64,000 nucleotides of DNA from Blepharisma stoltei. Taxonomy: Eukaryota; Ciliophora; Heterotrichea; Heterotrichida; Blepharismidae. Below are positions 1-10,286 of this stretch, piece by piece. The number at the start of each line of letters is the position of its first letter. Within the stretch, counting starts at the first letter, position 1. The stretch is taken from contig CAJZBQ010000020.1 in assembly GCA_914767885.1 (NCBI GenBank), positions 186,001 to 250,000 on the forward strand, given 5' to 3'. The notes beneath the pieces were generated by a model that worked only from the letters and a program-made list of their open reading frames with translations, made no database searches and was not told the origin of the DNA. Both the position numbers and the translations under genes were made by a program.

Positions 1-353
1 GACGGCCTTATGGTTAGGTCATCAATATTTTCTTCACACTCAAATTTTACATGTGGAGAAGAATTGCCACTTGTTGATTTTGATCGGTGCGGTATTTTTT
101 TCTGCCCTTTTAGTAAAATTAGGTGAAATTTTTTAAATAAATAATGGTTTTGCTAGAAAATGCTGATGAAATTTATAGTAAATTTTCTTGCAATTGGGGC
201 AATAGCCGATTTTGATGAAGTGTTATCTTCGATAACTTTTTCTTTAAGGTAATTCTTGGTAGGAGCATAAAGATTTTCTTTCATTCGGGAGGAGGATATA
301 GGGGAGACTGCAGACTTGTGAGAGAGAGGTGTAAAACTTGAAAATTGATGCAT
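1..353 (-). CDS. unknown basic protein, N-terminal part, runs off the left edge
   Basis: The frame opens at an ATG (351-353) and reads leftwards through a Ser/Lys-rich stretch (MHQFSSFTPLSHKSAVSPIS) to about position 175, where stops appear. Removing 63 bp at 112-174 between two TA dinucleotides brings the frame into a second open stretch (KGQKKIPHRSKSTSGNSSPH) that runs off the window. I recognise no domain. The protein is probably cytoskeletal or low-complexity, but that is only a guess. It is an incomplete gene whose C-terminus lies outside the window. Confidence 0.6.
112..174. other. short IES (63 bp, TA-bound)
   Basis: AT-rich stretch with in-frame stops inside the first gene. It is bounded by TA at 111-112 and 174-175. 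Excision that leaves one TA joins two open frames without a shift. Confidence 0.55.
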
Positions 354-414
354 TTTTGTTTAGTTAAATATATTTGAACGTGACCAAACCCGCCATGAAT
401 TCTTGATTTATAGG

Positions 415-842
415 CTAGGCTATTTAAATTCAGGCACTATCATCCAATAATGTGCCATTTCCGGTACCTTCTGTCTCCTCCTTACCTTGCGGTTTCAGTA
501 TCGAGTCGGCGGCTTATGGACTTCTACTGCCTTACTGCGGGCGATTGGAATAACTTGATTCCAAGAGTCAGCTCCTTGGAGTCTGTCGGGTGTTGAAGTG
601 CTACAGGAAAAAGAATGCTTCACTGTGGGCTGGGCCGAAACCCCCAGTTTCTTAGAGAGAAATGCCTATGGATCCTTTGTCCAAAGGACGTTCCCGTCTT
701 CCTCAAACCTACTCGATACACATATTACCTGAGGCTTCACTTGTTTCTTGACTTGGAGTGCGTCCCAATTCGCCGCAGCCATAAGGTCTGGACCGTCAGG
801 TTGGCACGTTTGCCATTTTATTGTATTTTCTTGATTCATAGG
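415..842 (-). mobile_element. SINE-like element, family 3, with 15-bp target duplication
   Basis: A GC-rich island of 428 bp in AT-rich DNA, flanked by the imperfect direct repeat TTCTTGATTYATAGG (400-414 and 828-842). Read on the minus strand it starts with AATAAAATGGCAAACG, like the starts of the elements at 12857-13712 and 50779-51184. A central block (about 630-660) resembles the CCGAAACC...GGTTTCTC core seen in other elements here. The short open frames inside are not conserved between copies and are not called as genes. The rest of 354-1642 outside this element and the MITE shows nothing I can name. Confidence 0.7.
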
Positions 843-1058
843 TAAAGTGCGACTTTGTAGGTGCCATTTATGTGAAAGAAAATATTTTTGCACTTTAATG
901 ACGAGCAAAAGCTGAATTGAAAGGAATTAAATAGGAAAACGAAAGACATGGTTCAGAATCTTCACTTTTTTAAAACCCCTCCAACTGAAATTCTATCCTT
1001 AAGCTATACACATATTAAGAGGTACTTACATACTAGTTTACGATTAATAGACCACTAA

Positions 1059-1358
1059 GTCCCCCTCCATGGGCTGGAAAAATCCTTTTTTTGGCAAAAA
1101 CCACCTTCGTGAGCGAACAAAAATTTTTTTATTATAAAAAAATTGACATAGTCAGTGTCACTAACTATATATAAGTCATAATTCTCTTTTTAATAATAAC
1201 AGCTTGGATTTTAAAACATAAGTTTTGCAAATTAATCTTTACTATTCAATTTTTACAAATTTGAATTTTTTTAAATTTTTAAAAACAAATTATTATAAAA
1301 AAAGTTAACTCCCTCCATAAGCGAGCAAAATTTTTTTGTTTGCTCACGGGGGGCGGAG
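1059..1358. mobile_element. MITE family 1, copy 1 (300 bp)
   Basis: Ends GTCCCCCTCC... and ...GGCGGAG, flanked by TAA at 1056-1058 and 1359-1361. It contains degenerate GTGAGCGAACAAAA and TTTGCTCACGG modules and the internal AT-rich block shared with the other copies. It lies between genes. Confidence 0.8.
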
Positions 1359-1642
1359 TAAGCAGAATTCTGCGGCAAGCCATATTTTTTTTTCAAACTA
1401 TAAATTTGACGAACCAAAAAATGCTCCTTAAGGGGCGATTCATCCTAAATATTTATAAATTTATGCCATTAGAATATCACTTTACTTGTAAAAATTACCA
1501 TATTATGCTTATAATTTGGGGAAAGTCACTAATTTAGTGCAATGATTTTATTATGTTCATGTTTTATTATTAAAATCTTAATTTTGTAAATATTGCCATT
1601 TATATTAGCTTGGCATAGGATTCTATAAAATAATTTTCTTTT

Positions 1643-3356
1643 ATGGCTATGAGGAAAAAAATTCTTGGAGGAAAAAGCAAAAAACCATCTAAGCCAAATA
1701 GACCACCATTAGATTCACAAAATCACAACAATCAAGACCCTAATAAACTAGCACAGCCTGAAGCTAATTCACTGAACCCTATTAAAAACGCTGAATCCAG
1801 TCGCTCTCTGCCTAAATCCGACAATAAGAAAAATCTTCCCATCAAGCAAATATTTTCTGACGCTAAAATCTGTCAATCAGAGTTTGTGTCATCTATACAA
1901 AGCTTTCCAAATAATTTACCTATTATTCCAAGTTTGGATGAAGGGCTTCCAGATATTGATAAAGAAATATCTTACTTACTTAATTATCTGGTGTTTAAGG
2001 TGTCTAGTGCCGCAGCCCAAAAGGGCCTATGGCAAAAACTAGTGACGTAGGCGAGCCATCTTGGAACAGGTCAGCCCTGGTCAAGCCTTCTATCAACTTC
2101 TGCTTCACCAGCCTTGCTGCACGTCTCACCCGGCGCGATGCCGTCGCCCTTGTCTCGACTCAGCTCCTGCGCGTGTTCCGCCTAAGGGTCATCCTCCCGT
2201 GGGGATGTGCTGAGAGGTAAAAGCCCGAAATCTTGAGAGGACTGAGGAGCAGTTCCTCTGGTTATCCTCAGAGTTAAACCGCTATTGCTGTCCAGAAGTT
2301 CTCGAGAGAAAACCTAACCCTATAAATAAAATTCGATGAGGGAGAGAAAATTAGCAAAGCTAATTTCTCTCGAACCGAATGCTATTTTATTATGATAAAG
2401 AAATATCAATTCGTCAAAGTGTTTATCCTGAGCCTCAAGAAGAATTCCTTCCTGATATTGAACCTAAATATAACAATCCTCAAATCCTACCTAATCATTT
2501 TACCCTACAAGCAGATCTTCCAGATATTGATGGAGCACTATCAAATCATAAGCCTGAAGAAGATTTTCTTCCTGATATTCGAAGCTCACATGTCGAGCCA
2601 GATCCATATGATAATCTTCCAGATATCAGCGCACCTCCATCTGTCACACCTGGCTTGTCTACAATCCCCAAGAATTCCTTTAAAACAATCCCATATACCC
2701 AACCTCAGCTAAATAATGATATTCAGCCTATTTTATCAGCCATAAAAGAAATAGATGAAGATCTCCCAGATATCTCAAGCTGATCTACAGCTTATCAAAC
2801 ATCAAATAGAATCCCCCAAGAAGATTTAAACGAAGAAGACCTTCCAGACATTTCAAATTACACTCAGAGTTCAACAGAAGAAAGCCAAAAAAGTAATTTA
2901 CAACAAAGCCTGCTAGGAAGCATTTATCAGTCTTGACAAAAATCAATGATTGAAAGAAAAAAAGAAGCGTCTCCAAAAGAAAAAAAACCTAAAACCATTA
3001 AAATTCAGCTCCCAATAAGCATGAAATGTGCATATTGCGAAAATGATAGGTATGAGTCAGACTTTTTTCCTATGCATTATGGTGCTGAAAAAGAAATAAT
3101 CTGTAAAATGTGCTGGAATACTAGTGCAATTGCAGCAGAAGGCGAAAAAATAGAGATTAAAAATAAATGCAGCACTTGTGAAGAGTGAAAACACAGGTAT
3201 TTTGGAGACCAAGTATGCCCAAATAACTGTATTGTATGCCAGGATTGCCAGTATTCATATATATTTATTTGTAAAATTCGTGGGAAAAAAGAAGAAACAT
3301 GTGTTTGCTGTGATAGAAAACTAAACCTAATTATATTGATTGAAAAATTAAGGTAG
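1643..3356 (+). CDS. LPDI-repeat protein with C-terminal Cys-rich zinc-binding region
   Basis: Starts ATG AGG-like (MAMRKKILGGKSKKPSKPNR). A SINE interrupts it at 1972-2407; removing it joins DKEIS to IRQSV in frame. The spliced product carries seven copies of LPDI, usually after acidic residues (EGLPDID, EFLPDIE, ADLPDID, DFLPDIR, DNLPDIS, EDLPDIS twice), spaced 15-60 residues apart. The C-terminal part has CxxC pairs (CAYC, CKMC, CSTC, CVCC), likely zinc-binding. Three in-frame TGA codons read well as Trp (for example CEEWKHRYFGDQ). The repeated motif looks like a multivalent docking peptide, which is an inference. No family recognised. It ends at TAG 3354-3356. Confidence 0.75.
1972..2407 (-). 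mobile_element. SINE-like element, family 2, inside the LPDI gene
   Basis: 436 bp, flanked by the 14-bp direct repeat GATAAAGAAATATC (1958-1971, 2394-2407). The TTACTTACTT tail at the left places its 3' end there. Read on the minus strand it begins AATAAAATAGCATTCG and is clearly related to the element at 35065-35425. Near its 5' end a hairpin (GAGAGAAATTAGC pairing with GCTAATTTTCTCTC) is visible. Excision with one repeat copy keeps the host frame. Confidence 0.85.
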
Positions 3357-3566
3357 GCTTCCTATTTGCTAGAAGAAATAATTAGTCTCATAAAGCAATT
3401 TTCAATCAACATTATAAGATATAGTAAAGAAAAGCCAGCCTTGGCACATAGTGGCAGCTTAAAATTATGATTTTTATTATAAAATGCTTTTATTAAATGT
3501 TATCAATTTTTTAATGAGGAATATCCTTTAAGTAGCTCTGAATATAAGGACTTATCTAAACGCTAG
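3357..3566 (+). other. open, coding-like extension after the TAG of the LPDI gene
   Basis: Directly after the TAG at 3354-3356 the same frame stays open (ASYLLEEIISLIKQFSINII) up to a TAA near 3480, then again (NAFIKCYQFFNEEYPLSSSE) to TAG 3564-3566. Composition looks coding. It could be a C-terminus lost by recent stops, readthrough, or an IES whose edges I could not place. Confidence 0.35.
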
Positions 3567-3612
3567 CATATATAAGAAGTTAATCATGTCAAAATACCCT
3601 TCATTAATTCTC

Positions 3613-3667
3613 ACTAATCTGCATAGTTATGACAAAATAATGCATTTTCATAATTATGCAGATTAGT
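3613..3667. repeat. inverted repeat between two convergent genes
   Basis: Arms ACTAATCTGCATA and TATGCAGATTAGT are perfect complements around a short AT-rich centre. It sits between the 3' ends of the LPDI gene and the GYF gene. It could be a hairpin terminator or a tiny foldback element. Confidence 0.5.
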
Positions 3668-3774
3668 CTTACCCTAAAAATTTAAATTCTGCTTAGAAAT
3701 GCTCAATGATTAGCTTAAACTTATCATGGTTTTCTGGTATCTCTGTTATTAATTTGTACTTGCTTAGAGTCATT

Positions 3775-4786
3775 TCACACATTTCCAGACATCAGCCCAA
3801 GCATGCTTTTCAAGTCATTGGTAGCGCTTATATTCGTAACTTTATTGACTGCTGGTTTTTCTTGAGCTGCTTTTGACCACACCGCTGTCTGGAGTTTTTC
3901 AATTTCATCAATTGTTTTAGCTTGTGGTGGGACTTTTATAGGCGATTTTGGAGGGACTTTCGCATTATATCTGTTCATTGGGGTAAATGCTCCATTAATA
4001 TCTTGCGAAATCTTCAGGTCTGGAGGAAAACAGCCACGTGCAGCCCAATTGAACATTTCAACCGAGCTAAATGGGCCTTGGGTTCTATTTTCTAGATCTT
4101 TATAATACCAGCTTTTTTCAAATGGCCTGGACATAGGGACACAATAAACATTTTTATCATCCCCAATGCTCGCGAATTCTTCAACTACCTTTGCAAAAGG
4201 ATTCCCAGCCTGCAAGTGATAGTTCAGCGTAACCGAATCACACAGCAAAAAAGGCTTCACCCCAGGCTTGGGCTCTTCTTTGACTACAACAGGTGCTTCT
4301 TCTTCAGGATCGTCCCACTCTGGCATGGTCTCATCATCAATCAGTTCATTTTTCAGCTTTTTTTCCACCTCAGCGTCAATTTTTGAAAAAATTTCTTCTT
4401 CAAGCTCCAAATTTTCGAGTTTTTCTGTGACTTTGTTTTCTTGGGAATTTTCAGTGGGCTCAGGATCTTCATTGTACCACTCAGGGACTTGTTCGACCCG
4501 CCTTTCTCACGGAATTGGCTTTCGGCTATTTGGGTCTTCTAGTATCGGATGATAAAAGGCAGTTTTGGTGTTTTGCAAAGGTTGCAGAGGACTTACTGAA
4601 AATAAAGGAAGAAGTTCTTCTGTTAATGAAACAGAAAGGGGCTGGTCTTTGTAGGATTGCAGGATTTCTTCTCGGGTGTATTTATGTGTGGCTGGGTTTA
4701 CACATTGTTTGGTTCTTCACGCACCTTCTTTGGTTGAGTTTGGTGCGAATTTTCGATAATTTTGTTCTTCTGATATTTTATTAATA
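3775..4786 (-). CDS. GYF-domain protein with eIF4E-family binding motif (GIGYF-like)
   Basis: The C-terminal half has a GYF domain: WYYKDLENRTQGPFSSVEMF followed by NWAARGCFPPDLKI, matching the W-Y-Y...QGPF...M..W pattern. The GYF domain binds proline-rich peptides. Upstream, reading TGA as Trp twice, the frame continues through THKYTREEILQSYKDQPLSV. YTREEIL is the 4E/4EHP-binding helix found in GIGYF and 4E-T proteins, so a role in translational repression or mRNA decay is likely. An acidic linker follows (EEEIFSKIDAEVEKKLKNEL). The first residues are not settled: no in-frame ATG is visible before about 4786, so an IES or intron probably hides the start. Stop is TAG at 3775-3777. Confidence 0.75.
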
Positions 4787-5027
4787 TTAATGAAGGATGA
4801 GAAAATAATAATGAGAGGGCCATGAGAGAAAAAATATAGTAGATATGGTATAATATTAAGGATTCTATAGCTATGCATTGTGTGTCAGACCTTGACAGGC
4901 TCTTCTTTCTAGATTAATATAATGAATATAATTTTTTCACTTTTTCCATTAAGATATCATATAAGTAAGCTACTTATAAGGGAATTTTAAAACAAGGCGA
5001 TTTTCAGTCAAATAATAATTCGCAATA

Positions 5028-6201
5028 ATGGCAAGTGAAAAGAACCTAAAAAAAGGAAGATTAGTCACATCAAAATTTTCGCAAGCAAAATTCAAGGTAG
5101 AGCTCCCCAAATTTATCTCAGAAATGGAGCTTGAAGATATCATAGGGCAGCCTCCTAGCAACAGTAAATTAGAAATAAGCCAACTTACCCCAACTCCTCG
5201 AAGTTCAAGTTTAGCAGAAATTCGCAGAAGACCTAAAACCCCTTCTTCCAGTCAAGAAAATAAAAGTGTTAGGAATTTATTTAAAAGACGAGACGCACAA
5301 AAGCATATTAATGTTGTCCCCACAAGCATGACTCCTAGGCAGCACAGCACAGAATCATCGTTTATCCATCAAATTAAAGATTTAGCTTTAAAACTGAGCC
5401 AAGAAAGGCAGAAAAATGAAGAATTGGAAAGCCTGGTCAGACTGATGGAAAGCAGACATAAATTTGAGCTGGATAATGCTAAAAAACGACATGAAAAATT
5501 ATCGATGATAAATAAGAAGTTAATTGAGGATAAGGATGAGCTGGAAACAAGGTTAAATGAAGAGATACTGAAATTGAGAAGGGAAATTGAAGAAAATTGT
5601 GGAGCTTTTAATGAAGTTTTGAGGTGTAATAAAAGTTTGATTGAAAATTTGATGATTGAAAGGACTGGAAGTGCTTTGTTTGCGAGGGATACGAATCTGA
5701 TATATTTAGTTATAGGGGTAAATAAAGGGGAGTATTGAAAAAAATTATATTTTTGATAGAAATTGGCAATTTATAAATAAAAGGTAATAAAGAATAATTT
5801 AAATAGGCATAATAACAGATGACATTATTGAAAAAATTGAAAAATATAATGAGAAAATAGAAGAAATCTGTAAAATTAGCACAAAAATCGAGAAAGAAAA
5901 TAACATAATTCAAATAAAAGCATTTGAAATGTCACCAACTACAGGAGAAACAGAGCATGGGCTATTAAAAACCATAACATTTAGAAAAGAAACAAATTCT
6001 TTTAATTCTCCCTCAGACACTATAGGATCAAGACAAGCTACAGCACTATTTAATTTTACAGCAAAAGAGCCTGACGAGCTTAATTTTAATAAAAATGACC
6101 GTATTACAATAATTTCCCAGCATGAGGATGGCTGATGAATCGGAAAACTTGGTGAAAGCATTGGTAAATTTCCAGGTAGCCTTGTAATATTAGACACGTA
6201 A
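5028..6201 (+). CDS. coiled-coil protein with C-terminal SH3 domain
   Basis: ATG at 5028. N-terminal 110 residues are Ser/Pro-rich, then a long coiled coil (about 5360-5700). A stop-containing stretch at 5703-5814 is removed as an IES, joining RDTNLI to TDDIIEKIEKYNEK, more coiled coil. The last 55 residues are an SH3 domain: ATALFNFTAKEPDELNFNKN, then DGWWIGKLGESIGKFPGSLV. The WW pair is written TGATGA (6133-6138), strong evidence for UGA=Trp, since WW is an SH3 signature. Probably a scaffold that binds proline-rich ligands; the partner is unknown. Confidence 0.8.
5703..5814. other. short IES (about 112 bp, TA-bound)
   Basis: Bounded by TA at 5701-5702 and 5813-5814. It contains stops in the host frame; removal joins CTG ATA to ACA GAT in frame. 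Neighbouring TA pairs make the exact cut uncertain by a few bases. Confidence 0.6.
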
Positions 6202-6234
6202 ATATCTGATTTTTTTAACGGTTTAAAATAAATC

Positions 6235-7500
6235 ATGGCTAGGCCAACAATAAGTCTCCCAGAGAATCATTTCTTATTTACATCTGAAAGTGTCAACGAA
6301 TAACGCGATTAATTTCCTATTAATTTTTTTAATAAAAATAATAATAAAATTTGAATTGCTATCAACGAAGGACACCCAGATAAGCTTTGCGATTTGATAT
6401 CTGATTCTGTGGTAGATGCTTGTTTGGCCCAAGATCCTAGCTCCAAAGTAGCCTGCGAATCAACAGCAAAAACTAACTTTCTTATGATTTTAGGAGAAAT
6501 CACTACCGGCGCCACAATTAACTATGAGCAAGTAATCCGTGACACCGCCCGAGAAGTCGGCTACACTTCAAGTGACATTGGTCTAGCTGCTGACACATGC
6601 AATGTTATGGTGAATATTGAATGTCAAAGCCCAGACATTGCCCAAGCTGTCCACTTAAACAAAGCCCCAGAAGACATCGGCGCAGGTGACCAAGGGCACA
6701 TGTTTGGCTATGCTACCAATGAAACTCCAGAATGCATGCCTCTGACCCACTTATTAGCCACCAAGATCGGCCGCAGACTTGCAGAAGCCAGAAAAACTGG
6801 TGTCCTCAGATGGGCCAGACCTGACGCGAAGACCCAAGTCACCATTGAATACCGCAAAGAAGGCGGGAGGGTCATTCCAGTCCGAGTCCACACCATTGTG
6901 ATTTCAACCCAGCACGACCCTGATGTTACAAATGAACAAATAAGGGCTGACTTGGTGGAGCACGTCATCAGAGTGGTAGTCCCAGCTGAATATTTAGATG
7001 ACAAGACCATTTATCATCTGAACCCTAGTGGAAGATTCATCATTGGAGGACCACACGGTGATGCTGGGCTTACTGGGAGAAAAATTATTATTGATACCTA
7101 CGGAGGCTGGGGTGCCCATGGAGGTGGCGCTTTTTCAGGAAAAGACCCTTCAAAGGTAGACAGATCAGCTGCTTATGCAATGAGATGGGTCGCTAAAAGT
7201 TTGGTGAAGGCTGACCTTTGTGATAGATGCTTGGTACAAGTTTCTTATGCTATTGGTGTTGCGCAGCCTTTGTCAGTTTATGTTGACTCTTATGGAACTG
7301 TAAAGCATGGGAAGACTGATAGAGATTTGCTGTACATCGTATTGAGGAACTTCGATTTAAGACCAGGCTGCATTATAAGAGACCTTAACCTTCTGAGACC
7401 GATCTATAAGAAGACAGCTGCTTATGGACACTTTGGAAGAGAAGACGACCCTGATTTCACCTGGGAAACCCCTAAAGATCTCTCTCACGAGCTTAACTAG
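6235..7500 (+). CDS. S-adenosylmethionine synthetase (methionine adenosyltransferase)
   Basis: Makes S-adenosylmethionine from methionine and ATP in the cytosol. Family motifs are plain: [16 protein letters not shown] (methionine/ATP site, split by an IES), [16 protein letters not shown], the P-loop-like GGGAFSGKD, and DPDFTWE near the end. Length after IES removal (about 398 residues) is normal. The start ATG at 6235 gives [20 protein letters not shown], as expected for the family. The interruption at 6301-6369 lies exactly between VNE and GHPDK, so the germline copy cannot be translated through. End is TAG. Confidence 0.97.
6301..6369. other. short IES (69 bp) flanked by an 8-bp repeat
   Basis: TCAACGAA occurs at 6293-6300 and 6362-6369. 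Deleting 69 bp, including one repeat copy, restores SVNEGHPDK exactly. Cutting at the nearby TA dinucleotides would leave the wrong frame, so this is not a simple TA-to-TA excision. Confidence 0.85.
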
Positions 7501-7645
7501 ATATAGTCTACTGCTTAACTAGCTTAAAATATCTAAAATTTATGCTAAAATCCTATAAAATAAAGATATTTTTTAATAAAAAAAATATTAATAATTAGCA
7601 GATTCCAGCATAGATAACCTTTTCTTAAATTTGAGGATATAAAAT

Positions 7646-8074
7646 ATGCATATATACGTGAGGTCCTTAGAGACTCTTCAATGCTATGAGTTTTCAGAGG
7701 AAACACGAGTAGAAGAAGTGATGGCCCAAAGCAACTGCGACAACTTGCAATGGGGTGGCCGTGCTTTAAGAGCAGAACTTACTCTTGCAGATTATGGCAT
7801 CATGGACGAATGCACTTTAGAAGCCCTCTTAGCACTTGCAGGTGGTAAAAGGAAAAAGAAGAAAAAAGTCTATACAACCCCTAAGAAAAAGGCACATAAG
7901 AAAAAGAAAGTCAAGCTCGCAGTCCTTAACATTTACAAAGTCGATAAAAGTGAAAAAGTAACCAGAACCAAGCGTGCATGTGAAAAATGTGGAGCAGGAA
8001 CCTTCATGGCAAAGCACTTCAACAGACACTACTGTGGTAAATGCCACGCAACTCAGCTATTCTCACAAGCTTAA
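7646..8074 (+). CDS. RPS27A: ribosomal protein eS31 fused to a ubiquitin-like domain (S27a)
   Basis: 142 residues. The first 68 or so form a diverged ubiquitin-like domain ([16 protein letters not shown] to [10 protein letters not shown]), followed by the lysine-rich eS31 linker ([20 protein letters not shown]) and the four-cysteine zinc motif CEKC...CGKC. eS31 is a 40S subunit protein made as a fusion and cleaved after GG. The ubiquitin part ends LAGG rather than LRGG, so it is probably only a folding chaperone, as in FUBI-type fusions. Single exon. Confidence 0.93.
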   Translation: MHIYVRSLETLQCYEFSEETRVEEVMAQSNCDNLQWGGRALRAELTLADYGIMDECTLEALLALAGGKRKKKKKVYTTPKKKAHKKKKVKLAVLNIYKVDKSEKVTRTKRACEKCGAGTFMAKHFNRHYCGKCHATQLFSQA

Positions 8075-8096
8075 TAAGGTTAACCCATTAGTTAAG

Positions 8097-8900
8097 TTAA
8101 AGAATATCTGATGAAGATGACGAAGAGCCTTTTCTGGCTTTTTGAATTTCTTCAGTAACTTTGGTAGTCCCATCATGCATTTCCCAGTGTTTTCTGATCC
8201 TTTTAACTGTTTCCCCATTTTCGCTTTCAGTGCGCGTCTCACAAGTCATTCTTATAGCGCCCTCAAGCCAGTTTTCTATTTCAGGAAACGTTTGGATATT
8301 TCCTTGAGGAATTTCGATGTTATCTAGATCTTCTTTTTCTACAAACTCGCCAGCGAAGACTACACAGGCGGCGGATCGGTATTCTGTATGATGTCCAGCG
8401 CCGACGCCTACTTTTTTGAACCTAGGGTTCATTGCAATTTTTCTATGGGGGCGAGTAGGAAGCCCATCATCAAGTATAAAGGATACGACGACTTCAAAAC
8501 CAGTGACTGAAGAATAGTCGAGACATTCGCCGATACAGTCACTTCACTTACCAAATTGTGAGAGGCGATCTCCAAGATTGTTTTCACGGCTTCCAGTATG
8601 ACCTACAATGCCTAAAGGTCCAGTGTCATTAACGTGAGATTGGGCTGCTCTTGAGAGGCCTTCAGACCAAGCAAGTCCTCCTAAAGGTTCTATAGATTTT
8701 AAATAATCAATAGCTTCTTGGGCAGCCTTGATTCCTTCTTTAGTAATTATAGGGACTGCTCCAAAACGGTGTCTTGCATTATTTTCTTTAAAAGTGCTGA
8801 TAAACTCAAATTCCATTCTTTCAGCAAAGCCTTTAGGGTCTGTGCGAAGGTTGTTGAGTTCTCCAAAGATTTCTTGAATGAATTCTACGTAAGAAGCCAT
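8097..8900 (-). CDS. CAP-domain (CRISP/PR-1 family) protein
   Basis: 267 residues. The region SEGLSRAAQSHVNDTGPLGI, GHTGSRENNLGDRLSQFGKW and later FILDDGLPTRPHRKIAMNPR, VGVGAGHHTEY matches the CAP fold (His, Glu and HxE-type positions). One TGA at about 8548 reads as Trp. There is no signal peptide (MASYVEFIQEIFGELNNLRT), so it is probably an intracellular CAP protein, common in ciliates. The C-terminus ends in a serine run. Exact function unknown. Confidence 0.85.
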
Positions 8901-8965
8901 TTCGAGTTAAATATTGGATAAAATCATATTTTATTTTTTAGGTTTTTTTTATATAAAATACATCT

Positions 8966-10045
8966 TTAAGTTTCTTTACAAAAACTAAAAATTGTGTATC
9001 GCTTCTGAGGTTTGGCATTAGGGGACTCTGGATTCGATAAGGGGTATCGTGATTTAAGCGGTTTTGCTGATGGCGGAGATCCTGATTTATTAGAGGCTTT
9101 AGATAAGGGGATTTTTAATTTTAGGGCTGTTTTTTCTAGTTTTGACTGCTTTTCATTAACTTTGTGTAGGCTGCTATAAAGCTTAGACAATTCTGGAAGT
9201 AATAAATTTGTTAATTCAAGGAGCTTGAACTCTTTTTGCGATTTTAATTCACTTTGCAATTCTTTTAAAATTCTGATGCCTTGTTTTGTAGGTTTTCCAT
9301 TATGACTTGCATCAATTCTAGGTGTATCCTGTCTAACTAGCTCTTGTTCTCTTAAGCTCCAGACTTTCTTTTTAATTTTTTCTTTATTTTCATTCGTAAT
9401 TTTAAACTTTTCTTCCAGGTTTCTATTAATATCTTCTACTTCGACCATTTTTTTATTCAATTCTTTAATTTGCCGCTCGAAATTTTTTATTTTATTTTCG
9501 TGATTTTCAATTTCATTTTCCATTTCCGCATTTTTATTTGCTAGAGCGCTTAAACATCTAACACTCATATCAGATTTTCGTTGAATTGACTTCATGTTCT
9601 TTATTAATTCGCTTGCTGATTTTGATTCTTCTGCTAGATTCTTTATTATAGCTTTCAATTTTTTATTTGCTATTTTTCTGTCTTCTGAATCAAAATTATT
9701 AATAATTTCTATGTTTTGGCTGCTTATTTTTTGATTTTTCAGCTCAAAAGTATTCATTTCTTCTTCGAAAATTGGGATGAATTGTTCAAACTGCAATTTA
9801 TTTATAAGCTCTTGTAATTTTCCTTCTAGGGTAGTATTTTCTCTCAGTATTTCTGAGATTTCATTATCAAATTTTTCATCTATTGATTTTTTCTTATGTT
9901 TCAGCCTTTTTATTTCAGATTTATGAGAATTGATTTCTGGCTCATTTTCTTCAATATAATCAATAGAAATTTCACAGCAAGATTGCAAAAACGAATTTGG
10001 GGAGAGCTTTCGAGCAGAGTAACTCTTACTCCCATTGATTAACAA
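8966..10045 (-). CDS. long coiled-coil protein
   Basis: 359 residues in one exon. From residue 30 to about 300 nearly continuous heptad pattern rich in Lys/Glu/Asn; the last 55 residues are Ser/Pro/Lys-rich (SKASNKSGSPPSAKPLKSRY). No TM segment or catalytic motif. A structural role is likely, but nothing in the sequence identifies a family. Confidence 0.8.
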   Translation of the reverse strand: MLINGSKSYSARKLSPNSFLQSCCEISIDYIEENEPEINSHKSEIKRLKHKKKSIDEKFDNEISEILRENTTLEGKLQELINKLQFEQFIPIFEEEMNTFELKNQKISSQNIEIINNFDSEDRKIANKKLKAIIKNLAEESKSASELIKNMKSIQRKSDMSVRCLSALANKNAEMENEIENHENKIKNFERQIKELNKKMVEVEDINRNLEEKFKITNENKEKIKKKVWSLREQELVRQDTPRIDASHNGKPTKQGIRILKELQSELKSQKEFKLLELTNLLLPELSKLYSSLHKVNEKQSKLEKTALKLKIPLSKASNKSGSPPSAKPLKSRYPLSNPESPNAKPQKRYTIFSFCKET

Positions 10046-10286
10046 ACAAAGTATTAGAAAATTCCCGTACTTGGAATGAGTTGGGCAGAGAAATTTATAA
10101 ATAAAATATTTTCCAAATAATCAATGATTATAATGAAATTTCAAGCTAATGCTATGGAATTTTAAATTCCTTTCACCTTTCATCCTAAAGCATTAATTTT
10201 ATAATTAGATTTTTTCATTTTAATAATCCGAAAAAAATTTATTAATAGTTAAGAAAAAAATTAACCCTAGTAAAAAACCTTTCTTA

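Noticed and set aside
615-908. Overlapping open frames on both strands in a GC-rich island
   Set aside because: The island is a SINE-like element with its own target duplication; codon use differs from the genes.
2308-2322. AACCTAACCCTATAAA as a telomere-like repeat
   Set aside because: A single short occurrence inside a SINE; no tandem array.
3189-3191. TGA codons as evidence for pseudogenes
   Set aside because: TGA occurs at conserved Trp positions across unrelated intact genes, so it is a sense codon here.
4268-4784. Plus-strand open frames over the GYF gene (Ser-rich peptide)
   Set aside because: Mirror of the acidic/repetitive minus-strand coding sequence, which has clear domains.
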